Below are positions 40,994 to 48,524 of a stretch of DNA of 64,000 nucleotides, piece by piece. Made by a program: the position numbers and the translations under genes. Source of the stretch: an uncultured Selenomonadales bacterium (GTDB taxonomy: Bacteria > Bacillota > Negativicutes > Selenomonadales > Selenomonadaceae); NCBI GenBank assembly GCA_937877545.1, contig CALFJE010000063.1, positions 1 through 64,000 of the forward strand, in the 5' to 3' direction. Positions within the stretch are counted from its first letter, which is position 1; the number at the start of each line of letters is the position of its first letter. The notes under the pieces were generated by a model. It was not told where the DNA came from. It saw only the letters and a list, made by a program, of their open reading frames with translations, and did not search any database.

Positions 40994-42184
40994 ATGGGGG
41001 CTAACGATGCGGCAATCAAGGAGGCGTTAAAGAAACTTCGCCTTAACAGAGATCAGCAGAAGGCAAAGGACGACGCGGCAATAAAAAAAGCCCTCGTCAC
41101 GATAAAAGTCTTCGGCGTGGGCGGCGGCGGCAACAGCGTCTTGAAACGAATTGCCGAGAGCGATTTTCTGGACATCGATTTGGTGGCGGTCAATACCGAT
41201 TCGCACGCGCTGAGCTTCTCGGACACCGATAAGATTCGGGCTGTGCAAATCGGCGGGGATTTGACTAAGGGGCGCGGCACGGGCGGCAACGTTGCCCTGG
41301 GCGAACAGGCTGCCAAAAATGACGCCGAACGGCTCAAAGGCATGATGACCGGCGCGGATATGATTTTCATAACGGCGGGCATGGGCGGCGGTACCGGTAC
41401 GGGTGCGGCTCCCGTCGTGGCGCGATTGGCTAAGGAACAGGGTATGCTTACCGTCGGCGTCGTCACGGTTCCTTTTAAGTTTGAAGGTCCGCGCAAGCAA
41501 CGCATTGCCAACGAGGGTATCGTCAAAATGCAATCCTACATGGACGCCCTTATCGTCGTCAAAAACGATAACCTCATGAAGCTCCCCGAAAATAAAGACT
41601 TGTCGCTGGTCAGTGCCTTCAACGCGGCGGATACCGTCCTGCGTCAGGCAATTCGTTGCGTCGCCGAGCTGATTCTTACTATCGGCGTCATTAACGTTGA
41701 CTTTGCCGACATGACGACCATTTTCCGCCAAAGCGAATCCAGCGACGCGCTCCTGGGCATAGGGCGGAGCAAAATCAGCGCGGTTAAAGCTGTGCAGGAG
41801 GCGATTCAAAGCCCGCTGATTGACAAGTCGCTCAAGGGCGCACGCGGCATTATCCTCAACATCACCGGCGACGAAACTTTACCGATTCACGACGTGAACG
41901 CCGCCGCCAGCTACATTTTCAGCCAAACCGAGGACGACGTGAACATTATCCTCGGCACCGTCATTGATAAGAGTATGAACGGCATGATTCAGGCAACGAT
42001 TATCGCGACGGACTTTGCCGACAGCCTCGCGCTCAAGTCTCCGACGGTCGCGGTACCCAAGTCAACCGTCACGGTATCGAAGGGCTTCAACTTCGAGGCG
42101 CAACAGCCGCAAGCCCAGCCCGAAGATAAATCGCCGCTCTTCCAAATGCCGACGTTCACCTTGCGCCCGCGTGATAAAAAATGA
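40994..42184 (+). CDS. ftsZ: cell division GTPase FtsZ
   Basis: A 396-residue tubulin-like GTPase that forms the division ring. The nucleotide-binding parts are complete: IKVFGVGGGGNSVLKRI, the tubulin signature GMGGGTGTGAAP and the T7 loop NVDFADMTTIF with its catalytic Asp. A lysine-rich helix of about 34 residues precedes the core. The C-terminus ends MPTFTLRPRDKK, which looks like a modified C-terminal binding peptide for FtsA-type partners. ATG at 40994. It is outside the usual division cluster and overlaps tcdA (ATGA), so it may be a second or relocated FtsZ. Confidence 0.95.
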   Translation: MGANDAAIKEALKKLRLNRDQQKAKDDAAIKKALVTIKVFGVGGGGNSVLKRIAESDFLDIDLVAVNTDSHALSFSDTDKIRAVQIGGDLTKGRGTGGNVALGEQAAKNDAERLKGMMTGADMIFITAGMGGGTGTGAAPVVARLAKEQGMLTVGVVTVPFKFEGPRKQRIANEGIVKMQSYMDALIVVKNDNLMKLPENKDLSLVSAFNAADTVLRQAIRCVAELILTIGVINVDFADMTTIFRQSESSDALLGIGRSKISAVKAVQEAIQSPLIDKSLKGARGIILNITGDETLPIHDVNAAASYIFSQTEDDVNIILGTVIDKSMNGMIQATIIATDFADSLALKSPTVAVPKSTVTVSKGFNFEAQQPQAQPEDKSPLFQMPTFTLRPRDKK

Positions 42185-42861
42185 GCCGCTTTCAACGATT
42201 GGAACTTTTAATCGGCGCGGAGGGTTTTGCCAAGCTCCATGCGGCGACGGTGGCGATATTCGGCGTGGGCGGCGTCGGCTCGTTTACGGTCGAGGCTTTG
42301 GCGCGGTCGGGCGTCGGGCACTTGATACTTATCGACAAAGATAACGTCGACGCCACGAACATTAACAGGCAGATTCACGCGCTCGGCTCCACGGTCGGGC
42401 GTTCCAAGGTCGAAGTCATGCGCGAACGGATTCACGACATAAATCCCGCCGCGCAGGTTGACACGATTCAGAAATTCCTTTTGCCCGGCGAGCCTGTCGA
42501 GGATTTTTTTATCGGCAAATATGATTACGTTGTCGACGCCATTGACACCTTGACGGCGAAGATTTTCTTGGTCGAAGAGTGCACGCGGCGCGGGATTAAA
42601 ATTATCTCCAGCATGGGCGCGGGCAATAAACTCGACGCGACGCGCTTTAAGGTCGGCGACATTTTTCAAACGTCGACAGACCCCGTGGCGAAAATTTTGC
42701 GCAAGAAGCTCCGCGAACGCGGCATTAAAAGTTTGAAGGTCGTTTGGTCGGACGAAACGCCGCAACCCGTCAAGGACGTTATCGGCAGCGCGGCGTTCGT
42801 TCCCAGCGTCGCCGGTCTGATTATGGCGGGAGAGGTCGTCAAAGATTTACTCAGCGAATAA
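42181..42861 (+). CDS. tcdA: tRNA threonylcarbamoyladenosine dehydratase
   Basis: A 226-residue E1-like enzyme (formerly CsdL/YgdL) that uses ATP to cyclise t6A37 to ct6A. The adenylation site FGVGGVGSFTVEALARSG, the DNVDATNINRQ stretch and DAIDTLTAK are present. The start ATG overlaps the ftsZ stop. It belongs functionally with tsaE and tsaB 4-5 kb upstream. A bidirectional terminator follows. Confidence 0.94.
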   Translation: MSRFQRLELLIGAEGFAKLHAATVAIFGVGGVGSFTVEALARSGVGHLILIDKDNVDATNINRQIHALGSTVGRSKVEVMRERIHDINPAAQVDTIQKFLLPGEPVEDFFIGKYDYVVDAIDTLTAKIFLVEECTRRGIKIISSMGAGNKLDATRFKVGDIFQTSTDPVAKILRKKLRERGIKSLKVVWSDETPQPVKDVIGSAAFVPSVAGLIMAGEVVKDLLSE

Positions 42862-42865
42862 AAAA

Positions 42866-42888
42866 TCCCCCGTCGCACGATGGGGGAA
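42866..42888. terminator. bidirectional terminator between tcdA and the TPR gene
   Basis: An 8-bp stem (CCCCCGTC with GATGGGGG, one G-T pair) and GCAC loop. The minus strand has six T right after the stem and the plus strand has AAAA followed by seven T. Confidence 0.8.
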
Positions 42889-42900
42889 AATTTTTTTGCG

Positions 42901-44295
42901 TTAGCCCTTGTAGCCCAGTGCCTTAGCCTTAGCGAAATCAGCTCGCGCTTTTTTCATGTTTCCAAGTTCTCGATAACAAATTCCACGCAGTTGATAAGCG
43001 TTGGTGTAATTCGGATTGAGTTCAATGGCTTTAGTGGCGTCAGCAATCGCCTGCTTGAAATTACCCATCAATGCATAAGCGATACCGCGATTGTTGTACG
43101 CCTCTACTAAATTCGGATTTAACGCGATTGCCTTGTCGTAGTCCTGAATAGCCCGCTCGTATTGTCCCTGCTTGTCATAAGCGAAACCGCGATTATTGTA
43201 TGCATGATCGTACTCGGAATTAAGTTCGATAGCTTTGTTGAAATCCTTAATAGCTCGCTCGTATTGCTTGAGCCCGTTCATATAGGTAACGCCGCGATTG
43301 TTGTATGCGGAGGCGAAATCAGGCTTAAGAGCGATAGCTTTGTTGAAATCTTGAATAGCCCGCTCGTATTGCCCTAAGTTGTCATAAGCATTGCCGCGAT
43401 TGGTGTACGCGTCGGCAAAATTCGGATTTAACTCGATAGCTTTGTTGAGGTCTTGAATCGCCCGCTCATATTGTCCTAAACGTCCATAAACCGTTCCAAG
43501 ATTGTTGTATGGATATTCCCAATTCGGATTAAGTTCGATAGCTTTGTTGAAATCCTTAATAGCTTGCTCGTACTGCTCCAAGTAGGAGTAAGCATTGCCG
43601 CGATTGTTGTACGCCCAATGCCAATCGGGCTTAAGTTGCAGAGCTTCGTCGTAAAGTTTAATCGCGCCGTTATAATCTTTGGCATAATAGAGCGCAAGAC
43701 CCTCTTCAAGCTTTTCGTTGGCAAGGAAATCGCGGTCGGTGTCGTTCAGTTGCTTGCGGATACGGTCACGCTCGGCTTGAGTAGTCGCACGCTTGTATTG
43801 CTCCTTGAGGTCAGCAACCTGCGCGTCGTTTTTGGCAATGGCTTCCTGCAGGCTGTTGTTTTGCCGGACGATAGTAACCTTGTCTTTGTCATCGCGCTTG
43901 ATATAGTCGACTAGCCCGTCAGTGTCGACGTTCGCTTCTAGAGTCGCCGTCCAAATGACAACGGGCAAACCGTCTACCGTAGCTGTCTTGCGCTCGTAAC
44001 GCACCTCGCCCACGATATTCGTGATGTTGTTGGTGACGGCAGAAATATCGTCGTCAGTGAGCCTGAAATTGACGGAACGTGAATAGGTGGTAAGATAAAC
44101 GCCCGCCTGTTTCCTTGCGCTTTCCTTAGCACGTTGCAGGGCGCGTTTCTTGGCGATGTCTTGATTCTCGAAATCGCTCATGACGTAACGCCCGACGCCC
44201 GTGTAAGTTTTAATCTCGGCACCAACAATAGCCGCCGTAAGCAAGCTCGCCACGATTAGCAGAGCCGCCAACGCTCGTCGAAAAACTTTTACCAT
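42901..44295 (-). CDS. exported TPR protein with N-terminal LPP20-like domain
   Basis: About 464 residues. A signal sequence (ALAALLIVASLLTAAIVGAE) is followed by a domain starting IKTYTGVGRYVMSD and ending VDTDGLVDYI, similar to the whole secreted protein encoded just upstream, then a coiled-coil (SLQEAIAKNDAQVADLKEQYKR) and eight TPR units of the form AYNNRGxAYxxLGQYERAIxDFNKAIxLNPN. One unit has an extra residue. TPR arrays bind partner proteins, so this is likely a periplasmic scaffold. ATG at 44295 with AGGA upstream; it lies 13 bases after the neighbouring gene. Confidence 0.88.
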   Translation of the reverse strand: MVKVFRRALAALLIVASLLTAAIVGAEIKTYTGVGRYVMSDFENQDIAKKRALQRAKESARKQAGVYLTTYSRSVNFRLTDDDISAVTNNITNIVGEVRYERKTATVDGLPVVIWTATLEANVDTDGLVDYIKRDDKDKVTIVRQNNSLQEAIAKNDAQVADLKEQYKRATTQAERDRIRKQLNDTDRDFLANEKLEEGLALYYAKDYNGAIKLYDEALQLKPDWHWAYNNRGNAYSYLEQYEQAIKDFNKAIELNPNWEYPYNNLGTVYGRLGQYERAIQDLNKAIELNPNFADAYTNRGNAYDNLGQYERAIQDFNKAIALKPDFASAYNNRGVTYMNGLKQYERAIKDFNKAIELNSEYDHAYNNRGFAYDKQGQYERAIQDYDKAIALNPNLVEAYNNRGIAYALMGNFKQAIADATKAIELNPNYTNAYQLRGICYRELGNMKKARADFAKAKALGYKG

Positions 44296-44308
44296 AAAAA
44301 ATCGCTTC

Positions 44309-44713
44309 CTAAGAATCAGCCGCCTCGTCAAGCACGCGTTTTAGCTCGTCGGTGTCAATGGTCGCCGTGACGAACGCTTTGATAAGCAGACCGTCCCCCG
44401 CATCCTCGAATTCGTATTCGGTGGTGACTACGTGCAAAAGGCTTTCGCTTACAACTACAATTTCGTCGTAGCTAAGCCGGTTATTGTGTACTTTCGATTC
44501 CTCCTTAATTTCAGCACAAATCTCCTCGGCAATGAGGCGCAAAGCGTCAAGTTCCGCCCAAGTTTTGGCGTCGTCAAGCGTACTTTCGACCTCGTCGGCA
44601 AGGAAGTAAACGCCTTCGCCCGTGTAGGTCACAATCTCGGCATGGACGCCCGCTGTCAACAAATTCAGGACGACTATCAACGTCGCCGCCGCCCGAAAAA
44701 TTTTCCTGCTCAT
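44309..44713 (-). CDS. small exported protein, LPP20-like domain
   Basis: A 134-residue protein with signal sequence (ATLIVVLNLLTAGVHAE) and a domain that begins IVTYTGEGVYFLAD and ends ATIDTDELKRVL. It aligns with the N-terminal domain of the downstream TPR protein (same YTGxGxY opening, same VTATxDTD closing), so the pair arose by duplication. The domain resembles LPP20-type exported domains, whose role is unknown. ATG at 44713, co-transcribed with the TPR gene. Confidence 0.75.
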   Translation of the reverse strand: MSRKIFRAAATLIVVLNLLTAGVHAEIVTYTGEGVYFLADEVESTLDDAKTWAELDALRLIAEEICAEIKEESKVHNNRLSYDEIVVVSESLLHVVTTEYEFEDAGDGLLIKAFVTATIDTDELKRVLDEAADS

Positions 44714-44735
44714 GACCGCGCCTTCTTAACGTCGT

Positions 44736-45050
44736 TCAGCGGATGAACTGTTCGATAGCCTTGTTGAGGCGTTCAATTTCGGCGGTGTCGCCCGTTTTAA
44801 CGGCGTCAACTATGCAATGTTCGATATGGTCTTTCAAAATGATGCGCCCGACGGCTTTAATGGCGGCGTCGACGGCGGACAGCTGAATCAGCACTTCGGA
44901 GCAATCGCGTCCGTCCTCAATCATGCGCTTGGTCGATTCAAGGTGACCGATAAGCCGCGCCATTCGATTCAATACCGCCTTGGTCTGCGTGTGCGTGTGC
45001 GTGTGGCGAATTACCGTGCCGTCTTCCAAAATGTGTTCGTGTTCGTTCAT
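44736..45050 (-). CDS. CsoR/FrmR (DUF156) family metal- or formaldehyde-sensing repressor
   Basis: A 104-residue all-helical DNA-binding repressor. The family core is RMARLIGHLESTKRMIEDGRDC, with the first sensing Cys, then DAAIKAVGRIILKDHIEHCIVDA, with the HxxxC-type second site (His, Cys). The N-terminus is His-rich (HEHILEDGTVIRHTHTHTQT), which could bind metal. Such repressors sense Cu(I), Ni(II), sulfide or formaldehyde. No metal exporter lies nearby. ATG at 45050; its promoter overlaps that of the divergent small gene, so it may repress both. Confidence 0.88.
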   Translation of the reverse strand: MNEHEHILEDGTVIRHTHTHTQTKAVLNRMARLIGHLESTKRMIEDGRDCSEVLIQLSAVDAAIKAVGRIILKDHIEHCIVDAVKTGDTAEIERLNKAIEQFIR

Positions 45051-45074
45051 GACTTGCCCTCCGTTTTTGCGAAA

Positions 45075-45103
45075 AGTTTATTCAATCTGATTGACGGCGT
45101 CAA
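45075..45103 (-). promoter_or_regulatory. promoter of the CsoR-family gene
   Basis: Minus strand TTGACG (45098-45103) and TAAACT (45075-45080) with a 17-base spacer. Its -35 forms the palindrome TTGACG-G-CGTCAA with the -35 of the divergent promoter. Confidence 0.65.
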
Positions 45104-45119
45104 GGAAATTTGATACATT
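45091..45119 (+). promoter_or_regulatory. promoter of the 52-residue gene
   Basis: TTGACG (45091-45096), 17 bases, TACATT (45114-45119). It overlaps the divergent promoter at the shared palindromic -35. Confidence 0.65.
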
Positions 45120-45137
45120 GGCGGCGAGGTGAGCGTT

Positions 45138-45296
45138 ATGGCAAAGTTGAACGCAAGCAAGCTGAAGAATCTGGCTCGCGACTTGAAGGACGATAAAGCC
45201 GGCGGCGTCAAGAAGGTCGGCGACGCAGATAAGCAAGTCGAAGCCAAGAAGAAAATTTCAATCGGCGACGCCAAGGTTTCGGGACGTAAGAATTAA
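45138..45296 (+). CDS. 52-residue lysine-rich small protein, unknown function
   Basis: ATG at 45138 opens 52 codons to TAA at 45296. The product (MAKLNASKLKNLARDLKDD to GDAKVSGRKN) is rich in Lys and Asp, has no hydrophobic segment and no cysteine. A clear promoter, a GAGGTG site and a strong terminator enclose it, which supports a real gene. It is divergent from the CsoR-family regulator. A nucleic-acid-binding or stress-related small protein is possible, but I do not recognise it. Confidence 0.65.
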   Translation: MAKLNASKLKNLARDLKDDKAGGVKKVGDADKQVEAKKKISIGDAKVSGRKN

Positions 45297-45297
45297 A

Positions 45298-45328
45298 AAA
45301 ATCCCCTTCCGCTTTGGAGGGGGATTTT
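45298..45328. terminator. bidirectional terminator
   Basis: A 10-bp stem ATCCCCTTCC with GGAGGGGGAT (45301-45325) and a short loop. T4 follows on plus and T7 on minus, so it ends both the small gene and the toxin-antitoxin/arg transcript. Confidence 0.8.
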
Positions 45329-45349
45329 GCTTTGAAGCGCGGCGTTCAA

Positions 45350-45538
45350 TCAGCCGGCAACTTTTTTCTCGCGCCGAGGATTCACGCGCTTGAATTTACT
45401 CAGCTGTTCCTCGGTAAGTTTCGGGCAATCTTCGTCGTAGACAATATCGTCGTCAGTCATGTGTTTTAATATCTCCAGCCGCGCCTTTTGCTCTTCCGTC
45501 AACGGTGCATTTACGTCAATAACTCGCCTCACCAGCAT
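45350..45538 (-). CDS. putative antitoxin partner of BrnT
   Basis: A 62-residue acidic protein (MLVRRVIDVNAPLTEEQKAR, then DDDIVYDEDCPKLTEEQLSKF and a basic tail). Size, position and overlap with the brnT gene mark it as the antitoxin. It lacks the ribbon-helix-helix pattern I would expect for a standard BrnA; LTEEQ segments are seen in other BrnT-linked antitoxins. ATG at 45538 after AGGAGG, overlapping brnT by 23 bases. Confidence 0.7.
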   Translation of the reverse strand: MLVRRVIDVNAPLTEEQKARLEILKHMTDDDIVYDEDCPKLTEEQLSKFKRVNPRREKKVAG

Positions 45539-45815
45539 AATATTTCCTCCTTTCTGCCTTGTTAGCCAATCTTGCCGAAATTAACCGCGTCCTGTCCTCG
45601 CGTTCAGTATACACGACAAACAAAATTTCATCTACTCTGCCTATCGTAATGTAGCGGTCTTCGTCGTCCGAGTGATATTCGTCAAGCCATTCAATGCGAT
45701 GCTTATCAGAAAAAACTTTGGCGGCGTCAAAAAAATCTACATTGTGCTTGCGAAAATTGATTCGATTCTTTTCCTCGTCCCACTCGAAGACGATATTATC
45801 AATTATTGTTCCCAT
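45516..45815 (-). CDS. brnT: BrnT family toxin
   Basis: A 99-residue RelE-fold ribonuclease toxin. The family pattern is clear: FEWDEEKNRINFRKHNVDF near the N-terminus, then DDEDRYITIGRVDEILFVVYT and RLISARLANKAERRKYY at the C-terminus. It would cut RNA and halt growth unless bound by the antitoxin. The ATG at 45815 overlaps the argH stop by 17 bases and has no strong own ribosome site, so translation may depend on argH ribosomes. No separate promoter is evident. Confidence 0.88.
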   Translation of the reverse strand: MGTIIDNIVFEWDEEKNRINFRKHNVDFFDAAKVFSDKHRIEWLDEYHSDDEDRYITIGRVDEILFVVYTEREDRTRLISARLANKAERRKYYAGEASY

Positions 45816-47193
45816 AATGTTTAATCCAATCGTAAGCCGCGCAGATTTGAGCGTCGACCTGTTTATAGGACGTGCCGCCTTGGGAATTGCGAGCCGCCAC
45901 GCACGTTTCGGGCTTAATGGCGTCGTGAATGTCGGCGTCGAACAACGGAGAAAACTTTTGGAATTCGTCGAGCGTCAAATCCTTAAGGTAAACGCCGCGC
46001 CCTATGCTGTAGTGAACAAGCTTTCCCGAGACCTCATGGGCTTGACGGAAGGGCAGACCTTTCTTGACCAGATAATCGGCGAGGTCGGTGGCGTTGGAAA
46101 AATCCTCCTCGACGGCGCGACGCATGTCAGCCGCCCGAACCTTCATGCCCGCGATAATCTGCGCGGAAACCGCCAAACTGAACTTAACGGTGTCGAGCGC
46201 GTCGAATATGCCTTCCTTGTCCTCCTGCAAGTCCTTGTTGTAGGCGAGCGGCAACGCCTTGACCGTCGTGAGCAACGCCATTAAATGCCCGATGACCCGC
46301 CCCGTCTTCCCGCGCACCAATTCCGGTACGTCGGGATTTTTTTTCTGCGGCATCATGGAGGAGCCGGTACAATGCGCGTCGTCCAACTCCACAAAGCCGA
46401 ATTCGCGACTGCACCATAAAATTATCTCCTCGCTGAGGCGCGACAGGTGAACCATCAAAATCGACGCCGCCGATAAAAATTCCAACAGATAATCCCTGTC
46501 GCTTACCGCGTCGAGGCTGTTTGAGTAAATCGCGCCGAAGTCCAATTCCTTAGCCACAAACTCGCGGTCTATCGGAAAGGTCGTGCCCGCCAATGCGCCC
46601 GCTCCCAACGGCATGATGTCTGCGCGGGCGTGAACGCCCTCAAAGCGTGCGTAGTCCCGTTGCAACATACAGAAATACGCCAACAAATGATGAGCAAACA
46701 AAATCGGCTGGGCGCGTTGCAAGTGCGTGTAGCCCGGCATGATGACTTCGCGATTCTTTTCCGCCGCTTTAATCAGCTCCGTCTGCAATTCCAGAATCAA
46801 TCGCTGAACCTCGCGGACTTGGCGGCGCATATAAAGATGAGTGTCGAGCGCGACTTGGTCATTGCGACTGCGAGCCGTGTGAAGTCTGCCGCCCGCCGCC
46901 CCGATTAAAGCCGTCAACGCCGCCTCAACGTTCATGTGAATATCTTCAAGCGCGACGTCGAACTCGAATTCGCCCGCGTCAATCTGCCCAAGAATTTTCT
47001 CCAAACCCGCGCAGATTTTTTCCGCGTCGTCGGCAGAGATAATCCCCTGCGCGGCAAGCATTTTCGCATGAGCGATTGAACCTTGAATATCCTCGCGGTA
47101 CATGCGCTTATCGAAGCCTATCGACGCCTGGAACTCGTTAATCATCTCGTCGGTCGATTTTTCAAATCTGCCGCCCCAAAGTTTCTCGCTCAT
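45799..47193 (-). CDS. argH: argininosuccinate lyase
   Basis: Cleaves argininosuccinate to arginine and fumarate, the last step of arginine synthesis. At 464 residues with WGGRFEKSTDEMINEF, the ARSRNDQVALDTHLYMR stretch and the fumarase-superfamily signature GSSMMPQKKNPD. ATG at 47193 overlaps the argG stop (ATGA). The 3' end overlaps brnT. Confidence 0.97.
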   Translation of the reverse strand: MSEKLWGGRFEKSTDEMINEFQASIGFDKRMYREDIQGSIAHAKMLAAQGIISADDAEKICAGLEKILGQIDAGEFEFDVALEDIHMNVEAALTALIGAAGGRLHTARSRNDQVALDTHLYMRRQVREVQRLILELQTELIKAAEKNREVIMPGYTHLQRAQPILFAHHLLAYFCMLQRDYARFEGVHARADIMPLGAGALAGTTFPIDREFVAKELDFGAIYSNSLDAVSDRDYLLEFLSAASILMVHLSRLSEEIILWCSREFGFVELDDAHCTGSSMMPQKKNPDVPELVRGKTGRVIGHLMALLTTVKALPLAYNKDLQEDKEGIFDALDTVKFSLAVSAQIIAGMKVRAADMRRAVEEDFSNATDLADYLVKKGLPFRQAHEVSGKLVHYSIGRGVYLKDLTLDEFQKFSPLFDADIHDAIKPETCVAARNSQGGTSYKQVDAQICAAYDWIKHYGNNN

Positions 47194-48392
47194 TTTTTAT
47201 TTACCAAGGCGCGAACTTTCAGCGGCAAGCCGAACAGATTGATAAAGCCCGTCGCGTCCGCCTGATTGTAAACGTCGTCGTGCTCGAACGTCACGAACTC
47301 TTGACTGTACAGCGAATAGGGCGATTTGGCTCCCGCCGATATGATATTGCCCTTGTACAGCTTGAGCTTGACCGTGCCCGTAACCGTCTTTTGAGTCTCG
47401 TCGACGAACGCCGCCAAAGCCTCTCTAAGCGGAGCAAACCACATGCCGTCATAAACCAGCTCGCCATACTTAACGCCGACATGCTGCTTGAAATGGAACG
47501 TGGCGCGGTCGAGGCAAAGATATTCAAGTTCACGGTGCGCGTAGTAGAGAATCGAACCGGCGGGATTTTCGTAGACGCCGCGGCTCTTCATGCCCACCAG
47601 ACGATTTTCGCAGATGTCGACGATACCAACGCCGTTGCGTGCGCCAATTTCGTTAAGCTTGGTAACCAGCTCCACCGTGCCGAGCCGTTCGCCGTTGACC
47701 GCGACGGGGATACCCTGCTCAAAGTCGACGCTGATAATTTCGGGCGTATCGGGGGCGTCTTCGGGCGCGACGCTGATAAGGAACATTTTATTTTGCGGAG
47801 CGTTCCACGGGTCTTCCAGGTCGGAGCCTTCGTGCGAAAGGTGCCAAATATTCCTGTCCATGCTGTAGGTTTTATTGGCGGCGGCAATGGGGATGTCGTG
47901 GGCTTTGGCGTATTCAATCTCCGCCTCGCGGCTGTCAAGTTCCCATTCGCGCCACGGAGCGATAATCTTCAATTCGGGCGCAAGTGCCTTGACCGTCAGC
48001 TCGAAACGCACTTGGTCGTTGCCCTTACCCGTCGCGCCGTGAGCCACAGCGTCGCAACCTTCGGCAAGCGCGATCTCCACAAGTTTTTTGGCGATAATCG
48101 GGCGGGCAAAGCTGGTGCCGAGCAAATATTTCTCCTCGTAAGTCGCGCCGGCTTTGAGCGTCGGGAAAATGTAATTTTCGATGAAATCCTTTGTAAGGTC
48201 GGCGATAAAGACCTTTGACGCGCCGGACTTGAGAGCCTTATCGTGCACGACGTTAAGCTCATCGCCCTGCCCGACGTCCGCGCAGACCGCCACGACTTCG
48301 CAACCGTAATTTTCCTTGAGCCACGGAATGATAACCGACGTGTCAAGCCCGCCGCTGTACGCCAGCGCAACTTTTTTAGCCGAATTCTTCAT
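47190..48392 (-). CDS. argG: argininosuccinate synthase
   Basis: Joins citrulline and aspartate with ATP. At 400 residues with the N-type PP-loop LAYSGGLDTSVIIPWLKE, GCDAVAHGATGKGNDQ and the conserved TYSMDRNIWHLSHEG-type segment. ATG at 48392 with GGAGGAGA upstream, own promoter at 48440-48468. It forms argGH with the next gene. I saw no ARG box that I could defend. Confidence 0.97.
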   Translation of the reverse strand: MKNSAKKVALAYSGGLDTSVIIPWLKENYGCEVVAVCADVGQGDELNVVHDKALKSGASKVFIADLTKDFIENYIFPTLKAGATYEEKYLLGTSFARPIIAKKLVEIALAEGCDAVAHGATGKGNDQVRFELTVKALAPELKIIAPWREWELDSREAEIEYAKAHDIPIAAANKTYSMDRNIWHLSHEGSDLEDPWNAPQNKMFLISVAPEDAPDTPEIISVDFEQGIPVAVNGERLGTVELVTKLNEIGARNGVGIVDICENRLVGMKSRGVYENPAGSILYYAHRELEYLCLDRATFHFKQHVGVKYGELVYDGMWFAPLREALAAFVDETQKTVTGTVKLKLYKGNIISAGAKSPYSLYSQEFVTFEHDDVYNQADATGFINLFGLPLKVRALVNKK

Positions 48393-48439
48393 GTGAATAT
48401 CTCCTCCAAAAAAAATTTTATATGAACGTTGACGCCCGC

Positions 48440-48468
48440 ATTGTAGCGTTGCGGCGGCAGGTTGTCAA
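48440..48468 (-). promoter_or_regulatory. argG promoter
   Basis: Minus strand TTGACA (48463-48468), 17 bases, TACAAT (48440-48445). The -35 overlaps the -35 of the divergent promoter by five bases. Confidence 0.8.
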
Positions 48469-48490
48469 TTTTGGCGGGCAATGCTACAAT
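48462..48490 (+). promoter_or_regulatory. promoter of the GT-C membrane protein gene
   Basis: TTGTCA (48462-48467), 17 bases, TACAAT (48485-48490). It shares bases with the argG -35, so the two should compete for polymerase. Confidence 0.75.
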
Positions 48491-48524
48491 CGGCGGCGAT
48501 TTTAAAATTTAACGAGGTTACGTC

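Noticed and set aside
40994..42184. A plasmid or phage TubZ/PhuZ-type tubulin
   Set aside because: The GGGTGTG signature, T7 loop and C-terminal peptide are those of bacterial FtsZ, and neighbours are chromosomal.
43000..43720. CRISPR-like regular DNA repeats
   Set aside because: The periodicity of about 102 bases is the coding sequence of eight 34-residue TPR units.
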